A stretch of DNA of 16,072 nt, taken from contig CAMCES010000040.1 of assembly GCA_945873925.1 (NCBI GenBank), forward strand, positions 1 through 16,072. The letters run 5' to 3'. Under the pieces are notes generated by a model, which did not search any database, was not told the origin of the DNA, and saw nothing but the letters and a program-made list of their open reading frames with translations. The position numbers were made by a program, and so were the translations under genes. Below are positions 14,494 to 16,072 of the stretch, piece after piece. Origin of the DNA: Bordetella parapertussis (GTDB lineage Bacteria > Pseudomonadota > Gammaproteobacteria > Burkholderiales > Burkholderiaceae_C). Position 1 is the stretch's first letter, and every line of letters starts with the position of its first letter.

Positions 14494-15188
14494 CAGGGGT
14501 TTTCTCGCAACCATTGCAACATGGCCGTCGCCGCCGCTTGCTCACCGCTGCGGCGCGAACTGCCAATGCCGCGTTGGGTTTGTTTCAATTCAGCAATTTC
14601 ACATTCCACATCAAAGGTCTGCTGGTGCGCAGCCCCGGTGGTACCCACCACCCGGTAAACCGGCAGTTGCCAGCGTCTGGCTTGCAGCCATTCTTGCAAT
14701 TCGGTTTTCGGGTCTTTGGCCGCGGCGGTCATGGTCGGCGAGAGATCGAGCTTCTCAAACAAGCGCCAGACCAAGGTTTGCGCCGCCTCAAAACCCGCAT
14801 CCAAAAACACCGCGCCAATCACAGCCTCCAAGGCATCGGCCAGGATAGAAGGACGTTGTTGTCCACCCGAGCGCATCTCACCCTCGCCCAAACGCACCAT
14901 ACCAACCATGCCCAGGTCCAGGGCCAAGCTGTGTAAGGTGTCTTGTTTGACCAGGTTGGCCCGAATACGGGACAAATCGCCCTCGGCTTGGTTTTCCAAG
15001 ACGGTAAACAGCAAGCGAGAGACCGCCAGGTTGAGCACCGAGTCACCCAAAAACTCGAGACGCTCGTTGTGGGTACTGCCAAAACTGCGGTGGGTCAGTG
15101 CCAGTTCGAGCAGTTGGGGGTTGGCAAAGCGGTGCTGCAAACGTGCTTGCAAAGCCTCGATGGACTTGGCCTCAGGCACCGCAGCCAT
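14493..15188 (-). CDS. rnc: Ribonuclease III
   Basis: RNase III cuts double-stranded RNA, including the 30S pre-rRNA, and controls many mRNAs. The 231-residue protein has the signature HNERLEFLGDSVL (40-52) with the metal-binding glutamate and aspartate, a second acidic site in ILADALEAVIGAVFLD, and a C-terminal double-stranded RNA-binding domain from about residue 155 (DPKTELQEWLQARRW) to the end. In E. coli rnc autoregulates its own operon by cleaving the leader; no such leader was identified here since lepB lies just upstream. Two bases separate its ATG from the lepB stop, and its stop overlaps era by one base. Confidence 0.98.
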   Translation of the reverse strand: MAAVPEAKSIEALQARLQHRFANPQLLELALTHRSFGSTHNERLEFLGDSVLNLAVSRLLFTVLENQAEGDLSRIRANLVKQDTLHSLALDLGMVGMVRLGEGEMRSGGQQRPSILADALEAVIGAVFLDAGFEAAQTLVWRLFEKLDLSPTMTAAAKDPKTELQEWLQARRWQLPVYRVVGTTGAAHQQTFDVECEIAELKQTQRGIGSSRRSGEQAAATAMLQWLRENP

Positions 15189-15190
15189 GC

Positions 15191-16072
15191 TCAGTCAAAG
15201 CCACCTACACGCGAGGGGCTGGCGAAATTCATCCAGATAAAGAAGGCTTTGCCAACGATGTTTTTCTCGGGCACAAAGCCCCAGTAACGCGAGTCCAGGG
15301 AGTTGTCGCGGTTGTCACCCATCATGAAATAGTGGCCGTCTGGCACGGTGCACTCCAAGCCTTCTAAGTTGTAGGAACAGTTGTCTTTGAAGGGGAAGTC
15401 GTTGATGCCGCTGACAAAGTTGGGCGCGTTGTCGTCGTTGAGCAAGCGGTTCGCGCGCAGTTTGTTCATGTCCTTTGGGGTACTGCCAATCGGCAAGGCT
15501 TCCTCGAACTGCTTGCTATAGCGCATGTTGTTGGCGTCGAAAAACTCGGGGATTGACGCTTTGCTCACGGCTTGACCATTGATGCTCAGCGTCTTGTTGA
15601 GGTAGGCGATTTTGTCGCCAGGCACGCCCACCACCCGCTTGATGTAGTCCAGGCTGGGTTGGGGCGGGTAGCGAAACACCATCACATCACCGCGCGCCAC
15701 CGGGTTGCCATCGGTGAGCTTGAGGTTGATGACCGGCAGGCGAATGCCGTAGTGGAATTTGTTCACCAAGATCAGGTCGCCGATGTGCAGCGTCGGGATC
15801 ATCGAGCCAGACGGGATTTTGAACGGCTCGAACAAGAACGAGCGCAGCACAAACACGGCGGCAATCACGGGGAACAAACCGGCTGTCCAGTCCATCCACC
15901 AAGGCTGACGCAACAAGCCTTCGCGGGTTTGCAAGGCAGCGCTGTCGTCGTCTTGCACGGTGATGCCCTGGTTGGCCAGGTCTTGCAAACGCTGGGCCCG
16001 CTCGGCATCAAACAGCACGGCGGCTTGGCGGCGGCGCGGCAGGAAATACAGTTGTTCAGCCAACCAGTAGAT
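15191..16072 (-). CDS. lepB: Signal peptidase I, N-terminus outside window
   Basis: LepB cleaves signal peptides from exported proteins at the periplasmic face of the inner membrane. 293 residues are present; the frame runs on to the window edge (Ile-Tyr-Trp-Leu-Ala-Glu-Gln), so the start codon and the first membrane span lie beyond 16072. The second membrane span is in DWTAGLFPVIAAVFVLRSFLF. The catalytic serine is in IPSGSMIPTL (codon 15803-15805) and the general-base lysine in DYIKRVVGVPGD (codon 15638-15640). The late box GDNRDNSLDSRYWGFV is intact. A TTG at 16063 is a possible start codon by sequence, but a start there would lack the first span and is unlikely. It heads the - strand run in this window; lepA would be the expected upstream neighbour (inference). 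Confidence 0.97.
   Translation of the reverse strand: MYWLAEQLYFLPRRRQAAVLFDAERAQRLQDLANQGITVQDDDSAALQTREGLLRQPWWMDWTAGLFPVIAAVFVLRSFLFEPFKIPSGSMIPTLHIGDLILVNKFHYGIRLPVINLKLTDGNPVARGDVMVFRYPPQPSLDYIKRVVGVPGDKIAYLNKTLSINGQAVSKASIPEFFDANNMRYSKQFEEALPIGSTPKDMNKLRANRLLNDDNAPNFVSGINDFPFKDNCSYNLEGLECTVPDGHYFMMGDNRDNSLDSRYWGFVPEKNIVGKAFFIWMNFASPSRVGGFD

Noticed and set aside
1..16072. Defence system, phage, insertion sequence, CRISPR or tRNA
   Set aside because: Every long frame is a conserved housekeeping gene, or one of two small conserved proteins; no spaced repeats, transposase motifs, cloverleaf or attachment site was found by reading.

Overview
The window is a GC-rich bacterial chromosome segment made almost entirely of housekeeping genes. 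Gene order (leuB-asd-fimV-truA-trpFBA-accD, and lepB-rnc-era-recO-pdxJ-acpS-nagZ) together with protein features such as the betaproteobacterial form of Era and LysS point to Burkholderiales, most likely Comamonadaceae (Rhodoferax, Polaromonas or Limnohabitans-like). This placement is from recognition of the sequences, not from a search. No tRNA, rRNA, CRISPR array, insertion sequence or phage gene was seen.

Layout. Positions 1-8326 run on the + strand: the 3' end of leuB (leucine synthesis), a 218-base gap with a candidate leader peptide and two hairpins, asd (aspartate semialdehyde dehydrogenase), fimV (polar peptidoglycan-binding assembly protein), truA (tRNA pseudouridine synthase), then trpF-trpB-trpA (last steps of tryptophan synthesis) with overlapping ends, and accD (acetyl-CoA carboxylase beta chain). 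A small DUF3297 gene on the - strand (8328-8576) ends one base from accD. lysS (8636-10174, +) is divergent from it. A small four-cysteine zinc-ribbon protein (10200-10466, -) converges on lysS. From 16072 down to 10562 the - strand carries a compact seven-gene run: lepB (cut by the window edge), rnc, era, recO, pdxJ, acpS, nagZ. Neighbours there overlap or lie within 3 bases of each other, which suggests one transcript with translational coupling.

How the genes work together. trpF, trpB and trpA form a pathway unit; truA and fimV are its conserved upstream neighbours. The - strand run joins membrane protein maturation (LepB), RNA processing and ribosome assembly (Rnc, Era), DNA repair (RecO), vitamin B6 synthesis (PdxJ), acyl carrier protein activation (AcpS) and cell-wall recycling (NagZ).

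The most interesting non-standard signal is upstream of asd. A 37-codon reading frame (413-526) ends in a cluster of Thr, Lys and Ile codons, and these are end products of the pathway that Asd feeds. A 12-bp hairpin follows its stop codon, and a second hairpin abuts the asd ribosome binding site. This looks like an attenuation-type control region. Other points worth a look: three starts with a -10-like hexamer 6-7 bases before the ATG (possible leaderless transcripts), and a shift in glutamine codon choice near 4.6-5.3 kb. I saw no defence system or other novel multi-gene system.
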